Assembly: GCA_025201765.1 (NCBI GenBank)
Contig: MU623617.1
Span: forward strand, 1-26,887
Length of the DNA: 26,887 nt
Direction: 5' to 3'
Source: Daldinia sp. FL1419
Taxonomy: Eukaryota; Ascomycota; Sordariomycetes; Xylariales; Hypoxylaceae
Positions 1 through 9,045 of the stretch are shown piece by piece. Made by a program: the position numbers and the translations under genes. Below the pieces are notes generated by a model that did not search any database, was not told the origin of the DNA, and saw only the letters and a list, made by a program, of their open reading frames with translations. Position 1 is the stretch's first letter. Every line of letters begins with the position of its first letter.

Positions 1-280
1 ATATTATTTATATATTTATTATAATAAAATATAATATTATTTATTCTTTTTAATTAAATTATATATTTTAATAAATATTTTTTAATAAATATTAATAATA
101 TTTTTATATTTAAAACAAATTTATTAATTATAAAATTAATATTAATATTAAATATTAAATTATTAAGTAATTTAAAATAATTATTTATTTATATTATTTT
201 TAATATATTTTATATATATTTTATTATTTAAAATAATATAATTTCATTAATGGTATAAAAGATTAACTTATTTCTAATAT

Positions 281-574
281 ATATTAGAGCTCATATACCA
301 TATAAATAGGCCCTTAAAAATTGTTTTCCTGCCTGATCAGCTCAAATTCTTACTAATGAAAAGGATGCACCCAATCATAAATGTTTTTTTAAACTTTAAA
401 TTTTAATATGTTTTTTTTACCCCTTATTAATTTATCAACCACCTTATCAATTCCTATTAATTTTTATCAATTCTTATCAATTTTTATCAATTATTTATCA
501 ATTTCTTATTAATTTCCCATAATAATTTATTAGAAGAGTTTCAATATAATACACCAAACTTCGTCCTGGATAAA
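281..574 (+). repeat. repeat D, left copy, with 11-bp minisatellite
   Basis: This segment matches 23725-24056 in the same orientation. Shared landmarks in order are a TATAAATAGGCCC-like start, a TGATCAGCTCAA block, a CACCCAATCATAAATG block, a CCACCTTATCAA minisatellite of about 11 bp per unit (roughly 430-525) and a terminal block reading CTTCGTCCTGGATAAA. The front part resembles the promoter-like section of LTR family B. It appears non-coding. Confidence 0.8.
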
Positions 575-725
575 ACTTATTTAAACATTTATTTAATTAT
601 TTATTCTATTTAATAGGTTTTTCCTTATAAGGATCTTTTTTTATTAAAATTATTAAAATTATTATTTTTATGGCAAATAATAAAAGCACTTTTATAGATT
701 TTTCTTTTTCTTTTTTGGATTATAT

Positions 726-1161
726 TGAACTGGTATAATGTGAATATATAATTGTAATACGCAATAGGGATACATAATAGGAGTACGCAGCAGGAGTACG
801 TAATAAGAACTATTTTGGAAGACTTTTAATAGACCCTTATAAGATTTATATATATTTATTTAGATATATATAGGCTTTAGTAGTTATTTTCTTACCTAAT
901 CAGTATAAGAGATAAATAGTTCTTCAAAGATCATTTCCATATAGCTTTATATAAATAATATATATTCTTTTAGGTTTATAACCTCTTTATTCGCATTACC
1001 ATTACAAAGCAGTCATATATAGTAATTTATTTATCTAATTATTTTCATATTTTTGTTAAAATATAGTCATTTTGTATTTTCGAGCTTGTACAACCTCTGG
1101 TTACTATGAATTAATTAAAATATAAGGTATATCCTACAGGAGTTATTAGAATTCTTATTTA
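726..1161 (+). repeat. LTR of family B, 5' copy
   Basis: The 436-bp segment is repeated in the same orientation at 4741-5172. It begins TGAACTGG and ends in a decayed form of GTTCA, so its ends are TG...CA within an inverted TTGAAC/GTTCAA pair. The next bases are A and then TGGCAACC, which fits a tRNA primer-binding site starting one base after the LTR. Shared internal landmarks are AGGAGTACG repeats, TCATTTCCATATA, ATAACCTCT and a final GGCATATCCTGCAGGAGC-like block. Both copies are heavily mutated. Confidence 0.75.
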
Positions 1162-2897
1162 ATGGCAACCATATAAAATCTTGAAATATTACAATTCTTT
1201 AATTTTAAAATAATTATTTATTAAGATTATTATTATAAGGACTAATATCAATTAAGATTAAAATATATAAAGGTTTGAAAAATATGGCTAATATTATATA
1301 TATTATTTTAATTAAAACCAATACTATTTAATTAGAATGATTATAATTTTAGGTTAAAGAAAATAAATATTAAAAAAATAAAAAATAAAAAATATCAATT
1401 TAACCCCAAAACCTCAAAACAACCTTAATGCACCCAAAACCCTCATATAACCAATATTAAAAACTCAAAATATAAAGAACATCTTAAAATTGTACAATTA
1501 AACAATATATATATTAATAATATAATATAAAACAATTTAAAATACCAAAATATCAAAAATGGAATAAATGTAAACCTAAAAATACATAATGTAATAAGTT
1601 ATTTAAAAATAAAGAATTTATATATAAATATTCGAAATATTACAGAAAATTAATTAAACACTTATAAAAATAATTATAAAATACTATAAAAAATTACAAA
1701 TATTATAGAAATATATAATTATTATAAAAGATATAATTATAAAATTTAAATTGTATTTAGATTATATGTTAATAAGGATAAGGTTGGTTAAATAATCAAA
1801 TATAAATATTAAAAAATATATAATACAAATATTTAAAGATTATTATAGATCTAATAATAAAATAATATTTATAAAAGAAATATAAAAATAAATTTATAAA
1901 AAATATAATTTTAGAATTATTATTATAATATCTAATTAAATTATTTATATAAAAAAGATAAAATATATTTAAAATTAAAATTATTATTAATCAATTAAAT
2001 CAAAAATTAAATATAGTTAAAATTCACAATGTTATAAGAATTAACTATACAAAATAAATTAAATAAAAAGATATACCACCTCTTTATATACCAATATATT
2101 AATATATAATACCCCTTATACAATTAATATAAAAATGACCAATTAATTAAATATATAATATATTATTTAATTAACCCAAATATAACATACCATTACCTTA
2201 TAAAGTACCTATAATACCTATAACATACAATCATACATCAACACCTCATAAAAACAATATATATTAAAACACCATATACAACTACCCAAAAAATAAAATA
2301 ATTATATTAAATTTAATTAAGAAAAGACCATTCAAAAAGATTCAATACAAAAACATTCCAAAAATCCTAAACCTAATCATCTACCACCACAAAATACAAT
2401 TATATTAAAACTATCAAATACAAAAACATCATATACACAACCAATCAATATTAATTCAGCTAATGTACAACAAAAACAAACACCTACTATTAAAACCAAG
2501 TATTTAAAGAAAAAAAAGAAAAAAAAAGAAAAAAACATTAAAATATTTTTAACCTAAATAAACCCCAAAAAGAAAAGGAAGAAATACAACTATAAAATTA
2601 CTAAATAATAATCATCAATTAAAATAATATAATAACATCAATAAACTTTTCTTCATATAGTACTTTCTTAGCAACAACACAGATTTCTCTTATTCAAAAC
2701 TTATATTATACCTAATCAGCTCAGAACACTTCATACAAAATATATATCATACCAATATTATAACAATTTACCAACTATTATTAACACCATCAAATCAAAA
2801 TCAAATTAATATTCAATCATTATTATAACAAAATAATTAATTACAAATACTTAAAAATAATTAATTAACCAAACTAAAATATAATATAACAACCAAT
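1162..2897 (+). mobile_element. decayed interior of family B LTR element
   Basis: The sequence lies between the family B primer site and the nested family A element. Guanine is very scarce from about 1380 onward, as if G had been turned to A almost throughout. The only sizeable open stretch is 2321-2557 on the plus strand (about 78 codons, no ATG). It is rich in Gln, Pro, Thr and Asn and ends in a Lys-rich run. It could be a relic of an element protein, or merely open because loss of G removes TGA and TAG. No reverse transcriptase or integrase motif can be read. Confidence 0.45.
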
Positions 2898-3080
2898 TAT
2901 GGGAATATTAATCATGTGACTTGGTGGTGGTACAAAACCCACTTTAATCCTATATATAAAGACGTATTCTAATTGTACAATCAAAATACGTACTTATCTT
3001 TTAATAATCACTTTTTATTAAATTAATCTAAATACCCTTATTTTTATTATTATATATAATAGTACCTTATTTATTTAATA
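2898..3080 (-). repeat. family A LTR, 3' copy of nested element
   Basis: It aligns base for base in length with 4337-4519 and differs mostly by C-T and G-A changes (for example the end TTATTTAATA against CCATCCAACA). It contains a TATATATAAA stretch after AATCC. The flank CCAAT at 2893-2897 is one side of the target duplication. Confidence 0.8.
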
Positions 3081-3165
3081 TTAATTAATAATTAATAATA
3101 AATTGATTACAAATCAGTTAAAATGCCCAAAAGGGAGGAGACAGGTTTAATAATGAATATAATAA

Positions 3166-3320
3166 CCTTAAGATTTCATGTTCTCATATATGGTTCTAAA
3201 AACATTCATACTTATACTAAATTTAAATCTTAATAAAAAAAAATAAACAACCTTAAGATTTTATATTCTAATATATAATTTTAAACTTAAAATTCTATAT
3301 TATTATATATAATTTTAAAA
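3166..3320. repeat. diverged tandem copies of a CCTTAAGATT unit
   Basis: A unit beginning CCTTAAGATTTCATGTTCTC and running through ATATATGGTTCTAAAA recurs about three times in increasingly AT-shifted form. It lies in the interior of the nested family A element and has no coding potential. Confidence 0.5.
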
Positions 3321-3543
3321 ATATCTTATATTAACTTAAGATCTCTAAAAAATAAAAACAGCTTCAACATTAAATCTACAAACTAAAATCTATATCTATC
3401 ACATATAAACAAATAATATTAAAATTTCTTTCATTAATAAAATAATTTCAAAAGAATTTATATTAAATAAGAACTACATATTTATCATATATTTAATATT
3501 TATTACAACATTATCCAATAAATAAAAACTACACATCCATTAC

Positions 3544-3670
3544 GTACCTATATTTACAACACGCACCTATATTTATATTACCACCTATATTTACAACACC
3601 ACCCAATAATCAAACTATACATCCATCACACACCTATATTTACAACATACATTTTATATTTACAATACCA
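3544..3670. repeat. tandem repeat, unit about 17-18 bp
   Basis: The unit CACCTATATTTACAACA recurs about five to six times with small spacers, in the interior of the nested family A element. G is nearly absent, in line with the surrounding one-sided mutation. Confidence 0.65.
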
Positions 3671-4093
3671 TAAAAATCACTAAAAAAAAATAATAAAAAT
3701 ACCAAAATCACATTGCAATTTTACCCCATTAGCAAACCCTTAAGTTCCACTTAAAAATTTCAACCCCACCTCCCACCAAAAGGTTTTACCTATTACCACT
3801 ACCTAAGGAGACAATAACAACTTAACATTTAAAGAATTAATAACAATTTAATAACCAATTTCTTAAATATTTTAATAAATCTTACAAATACCTTAATAAA
3901 CCTTAATAATTTTTTAACCTTATCAAAAAAACCCTTAAAACATTTTTAATACCAATCATCTTACAATACAAATAATACCAACCATATCCATCAATCAATT
4001 CAAACAAACCAATACAACTCTTAAAAAAATTTATCAAATAAGATTATATATTTCAAAATAGTCAATTATTACATTTTTTAAGCAAGGCTTACA

Positions 4094-4176
4094 AAAATAA
4101 CTAAACTTTCTCTTAATCATCTTCACATTTTGGAATAAATAATTAAACTTTCTCTTAATCATCTTTACATTTAAAA
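4094..4176. repeat. tandem duplication of about 42 bp
   Basis: The block ACTTTCTCTTAATCATCTT followed by a variant of CACATTT occurs twice, about 42 bp apart, in the interior of the nested family A element. Confidence 0.6.
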
Positions 4177-4336
4177 TATAAATATAAGAAATCATCAATT
4201 CAATTTAATAAAAACATAAAAGAAAATCATAAAAAAACCAATCTTAATACGTTTTAAAACGCTCTAAAATCATAACCTAACTAGCGCTCGTACGAAACAA
4301 ATCACATGACTTCGTAAGAAAAGAAAAAGTTGCCAA

Positions 4337-4519
4337 TGTGGGAATATTAATCATATAACTTGGTAATGGTACAAAACCCACTTTAATCCTATATATAAAC
4401 ACATATTCTAATCATATAATCAAAATACATATTTATCTTTCAACAACCACTTTTTACTAAATTAATCTAAATACCCTCATTTTTACTATTATATACAATG
4501 GTACCTTATCCATCCAACA
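4337..4519 (-). repeat. family A LTR, 5' copy of nested element
   Basis: This is the better preserved of the two 183-bp LTRs. Its ends read TGTGGGAATA and CCATCCAACA on the plus strand, that is TGTTGGATGG to TATTCCCACA on the minus strand. CCAAT follows at 4520-4524 and matches the pentamer before 2898. Confidence 0.8.
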
Positions 4520-4740
4520 CCAATTAAAGAATTAAGGAACTAAAAATACATTCATTTTAAAATTTTCTTTTACATATATCTTAAATTTATTCTAATTATT
4601 TTAATTTATATAGAATTTAATTAAATTAATTAAATTAATTTAATTATAATTTAATTACATTTCTTTATAATTTTTCTAATTTATTTTATTAAAATTAACT
4701 CACTAAATAAATCACTTCATCAACTCTAAAAAACTCTAAA

Positions 4741-5172
4741 TCAATATAATATAAATACATAATTATAATATATAATAAGGATATGTAATAAAAATATATA
4801 ATAGGAGTACATAATAAAAACTATTCTAAAAAACCCTTAATAAACCTTTATAAGATTTATATACACTCATTTGGATATATATAAACCTCAATAATTACTT
4901 TCTTATCTGATCAATATAAAAGATAGATAATTCTTCAGAAATCATTTCCATATAATTTTATATAAATAATATATATTTTTTTGGGCCTATAACCTCTTTA
5001 TATACATTATTATTACAAAGTAATCATATATAGTAATTTATTTGTTTAATTATTTTAATACTTTTATCAAAATATAGTCACTTTATATCCTTGAACTTGT
5101 ATAACCTCTGGTTATTATGGATTAATTGAAATGTAAGGCATATCCTACAGGAGCTATCAGAGTTCCTGTTCA
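4741..5172 (+). repeat. LTR of family B, 3' copy
   Basis: It is a direct repeat of 726-1161 along its whole length, with one extra copy of a GGATATGTAATA-type unit near the start. It ends CCTACAGGAGCTATCAGAG followed by TTCCTGTTCA. ATAT flanks the right side, as it flanks the left of the 726 copy, so the pair may have an ATAT target duplication, but the AT-rich setting makes this weak. The 220 bp before it (4520-4740) carry nothing recognisable. Confidence 0.75.
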
Positions 5173-5818
5173 ATATTTATAGTATAAATATAATTTTTCA
5201 AAAAATAAGTAATATCTCTAAAAATTAATATTCTATTATTAGCATTTTTCAATATATTATTATTTAAATTAAAGCCTATTCTTAAAATATTAATATTATT
5301 ACCTTTAGGGTAGCTAAGAACCATTTTTATGGGTTAATAGTGGCGGCAAGATTCTTACTCATTCCATATAACATAATTGCTTCTTAAAAGATAATCCATT
5401 CTTCTTAATTTTTAGGTTATTTCAAAAATAATATTATTATTTTCTTATAATATTTCTTTTATTTTTTATTTATTAAAATTAATATTAAAATCTTTTTAAA
5501 AATAATATTTTTTTAAATATTTTAAATTGAAAATAAAATTAATATTTAATATAAATGAACTTATATTATAAAAATAAGCATTTAAGGTTAAATTATTGGA
5601 TGTATTTTTTATATTACCTTATTTACTTTTTCTAAAAGTTAATAAATGATTTAAATTATTAAAGTTGATTTTATAATCTTTAATATTTAATTGTATCAAT
5701 TGAAAGATTAAAGGGAATAAAGGTTTCCTTATTAGATTAACATTATTTAAATTTAATTAATTTTATATATTTAAATTATAAACTAAAGATATAAAGGTTT
5801 ATTCACGGAGCTTGAGCA
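5173..5818. other. AT-rich stretch without recognisable gene
   Basis: No gene is seen. A less mutated patch around 5310-5400 includes GGTAGCTAAGAACC and TAGTGGCGGCAAGATTC, which may be a relic of an element whose other copies are outside the window. The rest is simple AT-rich sequence. Confidence 0.5.
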
Positions 5819-6038
5819 TTATAACATATTAAAGGTTTTTCTATATTAAAGTTTGATTATTTTTATTAAAAGGTAAATACCAATAAAAATATAAAATAAA
5901 ATTAAAATTATAATAATATAATTTAATTAAATAAGTAATAAGTAGGTTTTTTCCAGAATATAATTCTTGCCTAGAATAAATACTAAAAGATGGACCAGAT
6001 ACCTATAATATATTCTAAGTAGATTGGAGTAGTAATAA
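5819..6038 (-). repeat. repeat family F4, copy 1
   Basis: Its reverse complement matches 17934-18156 and 24378-24600. Landmarks on the plus strand are AAAGGTAAATACC, GTAGGTTTTTTCCAGAATA, TACTAAAAGATGGACCAGAT and GGAGTAGTAATAA. No coding frame is preserved and the type of element is unknown. Confidence 0.75.
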
Positions 6039-6160
6039 ATAAAATAATAATAATATAAAGGTTTAATTCTATACTTCTCAATCAATAACTATAAATAATT
6101 AACTTTCTTTTACAATATTTTTGGATAATATTATTTAATTAAATATAATTAAAATTATAT

Positions 6161-6566
6161 TGAACCGGTGTAGAGCGATTAGGTCATAGATACTACCCTG
6201 TAAAGACCCTATCTCCTCCTTAGAGCTAGACCCTCCAAGGCTCCACAGTTCTTTTGGACATAAATAAGCCCTTAAGAATTGTCTTTCTTATCTAATTAAT
6301 AAAGATTTATAAAGTTCTATAATTTAATTTATCCATAAAATTTTCATATAAAAATATATAATTTTAATCTCTTTTTTAAAAATATTTTCCTATAATATAT
6401 TATTATTAATAAATAATTACTTTTATTAAATTCATTATTCAATTAATTTATTCCCCTCTTTAAAATATAGTCACCTTATATCCTCTAATTTATATAACCT
6501 CTGGCTTATTATGGATTAGTTGAAGTATAGGGCATATCCTGCAGGAGCTATTAGAGCTCCTGTTCA
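6161..6566 (+). repeat. solo LTR of family B, partly spared from mutation
   Basis: The 406-bp segment starts TGAACCGG and ends CTCCTGTTCA like the LTRs at 726 and 4741, but no primer site follows, so it looks solitary. ATAT flanks both sides. Positions 6165-6280 have near-normal composition and give the least damaged view of the LTR start, including GACATAAATAAGCCC, which may be a TATA-like promoter. Near the 3' end the arms CAGGAGCT (6542-6549) and AGCTCCTG (6555-6562) form a perfect 8-bp hairpin with an ATTAG loop. Confidence 0.75.
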
Positions 6567-6647
6567 ATATTAAATATATATTTATATAATATAATTAAAT
6601 TAATAATAATTATATATTTAAATTAAGATATAATTAAGATTTTTAAT

Positions 6648-6798
6648 TATTATATAATATATAAAAAAAATTATAATTATAAAATTTAATTTTTTATTTT
6701 TATTATTAAAATTCTAAAATAGAATATTAAGGCTTTTTATAAGATTATTGTAAGGGAAAGAATTTTTCCACACTATTTTCAGGCTTACTAATCCAACA
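6648..6798 (-). repeat. LTR-like repeat of family C, copy 1
   Basis: These 151 bp align end to end with 17305-17456 (152 bp). On the minus strand the repeat starts TGTTGGATTAGTAAGCC and ends in a decayed TGTGACA. The TGT...ACA ends suggest an LTR. No clear target duplication is seen. Confidence 0.65.
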
Positions 6799-6799
6799 A

Positions 6800-6957
6800 A
6801 AATTTAAATTAATCAAATAAGAAAACAACTCTTAAAAGCCTATTTATAACCAAAAAAGCATATATAAACCTTATAAAGAGGGGGGAAAGTATTCCATAAA
6901 CTAGTTAATAAGATCTTCTAAAGTAGTTCTTATTACATAATCACATTACACTGGTTT
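6800..6957 (-). repeat. truncated LTR of family B, inverted
   Basis: The reverse complement begins ATTAAACCAGTGTAATGTGA, then has AATAAGAACTACTTTAGAAG and ends with TATAAATAGGCTTTTAAGAG and TTGTTTTCTTATTTGATTA, all as in the start of LTR B. It stops where the family C repeat begins. It lacks the 3' half. Confidence 0.65.
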
Positions 6958-7240
6958 AATATTAAAAATAATTATTAAGATTAAATATATATAAATTTAA
7001 TAATTATAGTTTTTTTTATCTAAAAATTATATTTATTATTTATTATTAAATTCATACTTCTAAAATAAAATTAATAGATTCTAAAATTTAAAATAATTTT
7101 AAAATAATTAATTTAAAAAAATTAATAATAATTAATTTCAAAAGTTTTTTTATTAATATCCAACCTTAATAAAACCTTATTAATAATTTATTAATTTTTA
7201 AAATAAATTTAATTATTTATATATAAAATTACAATATAAT

Positions 7241-7385
7241 TTATCCAGGATGAAGTCCAGTATATTATACTGAAACTCTTCTAATAAATTATTATATATA
7301 ATTAATAAGAAATTAATAAGAAATTAATAAAGTAATTGATATGGTAATTGATAAAGTAATTGATAAGGTAATTAATAAACATATA
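7241..7385 (-). repeat. repeat D, partial inverted copy with minisatellite
   Basis: The reverse complement of this segment matches the second half of repeat D: the CCAGGATGAAGTCC block, the ACTGAAACTCTTCTAATAAA block and the array of TTATCAATT-type units (here seen as AATTGATAA). The front half of repeat D is missing. Confidence 0.7.
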
Positions 7386-7606
7386 GATCATTTATTAAAA
7401 AATCCATTTAAATAAGCTATATTTACCCACACTACACCATATCTACCAGCTATACCAGGGTAGTTTTTGAAGGATTTAGCAAATTTTAACAAAACTTTAA
7501 AAAAAAAATTTTTTTAAAAAAAAGAGTATTTTAAATTTCCCAAAAAAATAATTAAAATAATACTTTTTTTGCGGGCTTCGAGATGGACCCATCAGTCACG
7601 TGTAAC

Positions 7607-7960
7607 CGATTTGTTATAATAATTTAAAAAGTTATTTAAATCAAATTAAATCTATTAAATCTATTAATATTGGATAAATAAGGTACCATTACATGCAAAA
7701 ATAAGAATAAAGGTATTTAAATAAATTCAATTAAAAGTAATTATTCTAAAAAAGAACGTATTTTGGTCGGAAATCAAAATACGTGGAACTAAATATAAGA
7801 TTAAAGTGGATTTGTACCATTATAATCATATGACCAACATTCCCATAATTAAAAATAATTTAAATAAATTACATTTATTTAATATCCGGACTTTGTCTAC
7901 TTCTTATTGGAATTAAATTACATTTTTGGCTACCGGCTTCGTCCTGGATTTAATTTTCTA
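7607..7960 (-). repeat. element X, copy 1, interrupted by a solo LTR
   Basis: The reverse complement matches 21931-22130 on both sides of an insertion at 7668-7847. Shared landmarks are TCCAGGACGAAGCCGGTAGC, TTCCAATAAGAAGTAGAC, GTAATTTATTTAAATT and AATAGATTTAATTTGATTT. The element is non-coding in what remains. Confidence 0.75.
7668..7847 (+). mobile_element. solo LTR of family A with 5-bp target duplication
   Basis: The 180-bp segment matches the inverse of the LTRs at 2898-3080 and 4337-4519. It starts TATTGG (original TGTTGG) and ends CCCATA (original CCCACA). ATTAA precedes it at 7663-7667 and follows it at 7848-7852. In element X copy 2 the same place reads through with one ATTAA (its inverse near 22025-22035), which is an unoccupied site. 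Confidence 0.85.
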
Positions 7961-8174
7961 TTATAAATATTTCTAAAAATATATATATTAAATAAAACAA
8001 AAATTAAAAAATTTAATAAAAATTTTTAAATAATAATATATTAATAAAAACTTTTTATAAAATTATTATTCCCTTTTATACCCCCCTTTTTAATAAAGGA
8101 ATTAAATTTATTAAAGTTCAAATTAAATATAAAATTATTATAAATTATTATAAAAATAATAAAAAAAATATTTT

Positions 8175-8365
8175 TATAATATATTAAAAGATATTTATAT
8201 TAATTAAATTATTTTTATTAAATAATTAATTCTAATAAAAATATAGGAAATAATTAAAATTATAACAATAAAATTAAATTAAATAAATAATATATAAATT
8301 TTCTTTAAATACTAAAAGATGGATCAGATATTTGTATTAAACAATTTAAGTAAAGTAATATAATA
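8175..8365 (-). repeat. repeat family F4, diverged copy 2
   Basis: Order and spacing of landmarks follow 5819-6038, most clearly TACTAAAAGATGGATCAGAT, with several internal deletions. The left part is too AT-rich to place exactly. Confidence 0.55.
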
Positions 8366-8387
8366 ATAATAAATAAATAAATTTAAA

Positions 8388-8484
8388 TTATTTTTAAAAT
8401 TTTAAAGAGAATAATAAGGCTTTTATGGACTTATAATAAAGGAGGGAATTTTCTTAGCTAATCTTGAGGCTTACTAATCCAACA
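8388..8484 (-). repeat. truncated LTR-like repeat of family C at the left edge of the gene island
   Basis: It matches the start of family C: on the plus strand AAGGCTTTTATGGA, a GGAGGGAATTTTC block and GGCTTACTAATCCAACA at the end. Normal base composition begins within about 50-80 bp after it. The distal third is missing compared with 17305-17456. Confidence 0.65.
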
Positions 8485-9045
8485 AAAACCATCCTCCTAA
8501 TCTGAGCCCCATTGAGATAACTTTCCATAAGGTTATTTTAATATGTGGGCATCATGTACCTAGGTACATAGAACCCGGTTCGTCAAGTGGTCAATAGCCT
8601 TTTTTATGGAGCAATACGACTCGGCTCCATTCAAAACTACCTAATCAATCATCATTTTCGCGGTCGCGATTTCTACGTAGTTATTCCTTAGGAAGCTTTG
8701 CGATTCGTCTTGCGCATTGCCCATTGTTGAATCTTTACAATCTCACAGGTGACCTTTTATTTTCGCACTGGATTCCCAAACAACCTACCTGCTCAATTCC
8801 TAAATACGCAAACGTGTATATTGACATAGTGCAGACTTTTACGCCTATCCGATTTCCCGCTCGTCTTTATCTATTCGTTTATTCCAATCCGGAGGTGGGA
8901 TTGTTGGATTGCGCTTTAATAGACAGCGATAAAACTCTGTGGTCGATGCTTTGATTACCTTCCATACTTCTCCTAGCTCTTTATCATCCTCCTCATGAGA
9001 TTTCCCATAACCGATTGCGACGACGGCAACCTATATTAGATCAAG
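8485..9045 (+). promoter_or_regulatory. upstream region and probable 5' UTR of RSC9
   Basis: This is 561 bp of mostly ordinary composition between the repeat edge and the RSC9 start. It contains a perfect 16-bp palindrome ATGTACCTAGGTACAT (8554-8569), a near-palindrome TCGCG-GT-CGCGA (8658-8669) and a pyrimidine-rich tract around 8956-9000 of the kind common before fungal start codons. No TATA box is obvious. A 76-codon open stretch at 8724-8954 opens with TTG and is not believed. Confidence 0.5.

Larger units (their letters stand above)
2898..4519 (-). mobile_element. nested short LTR element, family A, with 5-bp target duplication
   Basis: Two direct repeats of exactly 183 bp (2898-3080 and 4337-4519) enclose 1256 bp, and the pentamer CCAAT flanks the whole at 2893-2897 and 4520-4524. 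Read on the minus strand the LTR starts TGTTGG and ends CCCACA. The next bases after the 4337-4519 LTR are T and then TGGCAAC, a likely primer-binding site, so the element points to lower coordinates. The interior is too short for gag-pol and shows only short tandem repeats. I infer a non-autonomous (TRIM-like) or internally deleted element inserted into the family B element. Confidence 0.8.
1..8484. other. left AT-rich, RIP-like repeat compartment
   Basis: Almost all of this stretch is A and T, with TpA-rich runs, hardly any CpG and no credible open reading frame. Short islands of normal composition survive (for example 6161-6280 and 7560-7610). Repeat copies compared within the window differ mainly by C-T and G-A exchanges, which is the signature of RIP in ascomycetes. 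Copies of several repeat families are listed separately. Positions 1-280, 575-725, 6039-6160, 6958-7240, 7386-7606 and 7961-8174 hold nothing I can name. Confidence 0.85.

Noticed and set aside
8724..8954. 76-codon plus-strand open stretch upstream of RSC9
   Set aside because: It begins with TTG rather than ATG, shows no family resemblance and lies in the likely 5' UTR.
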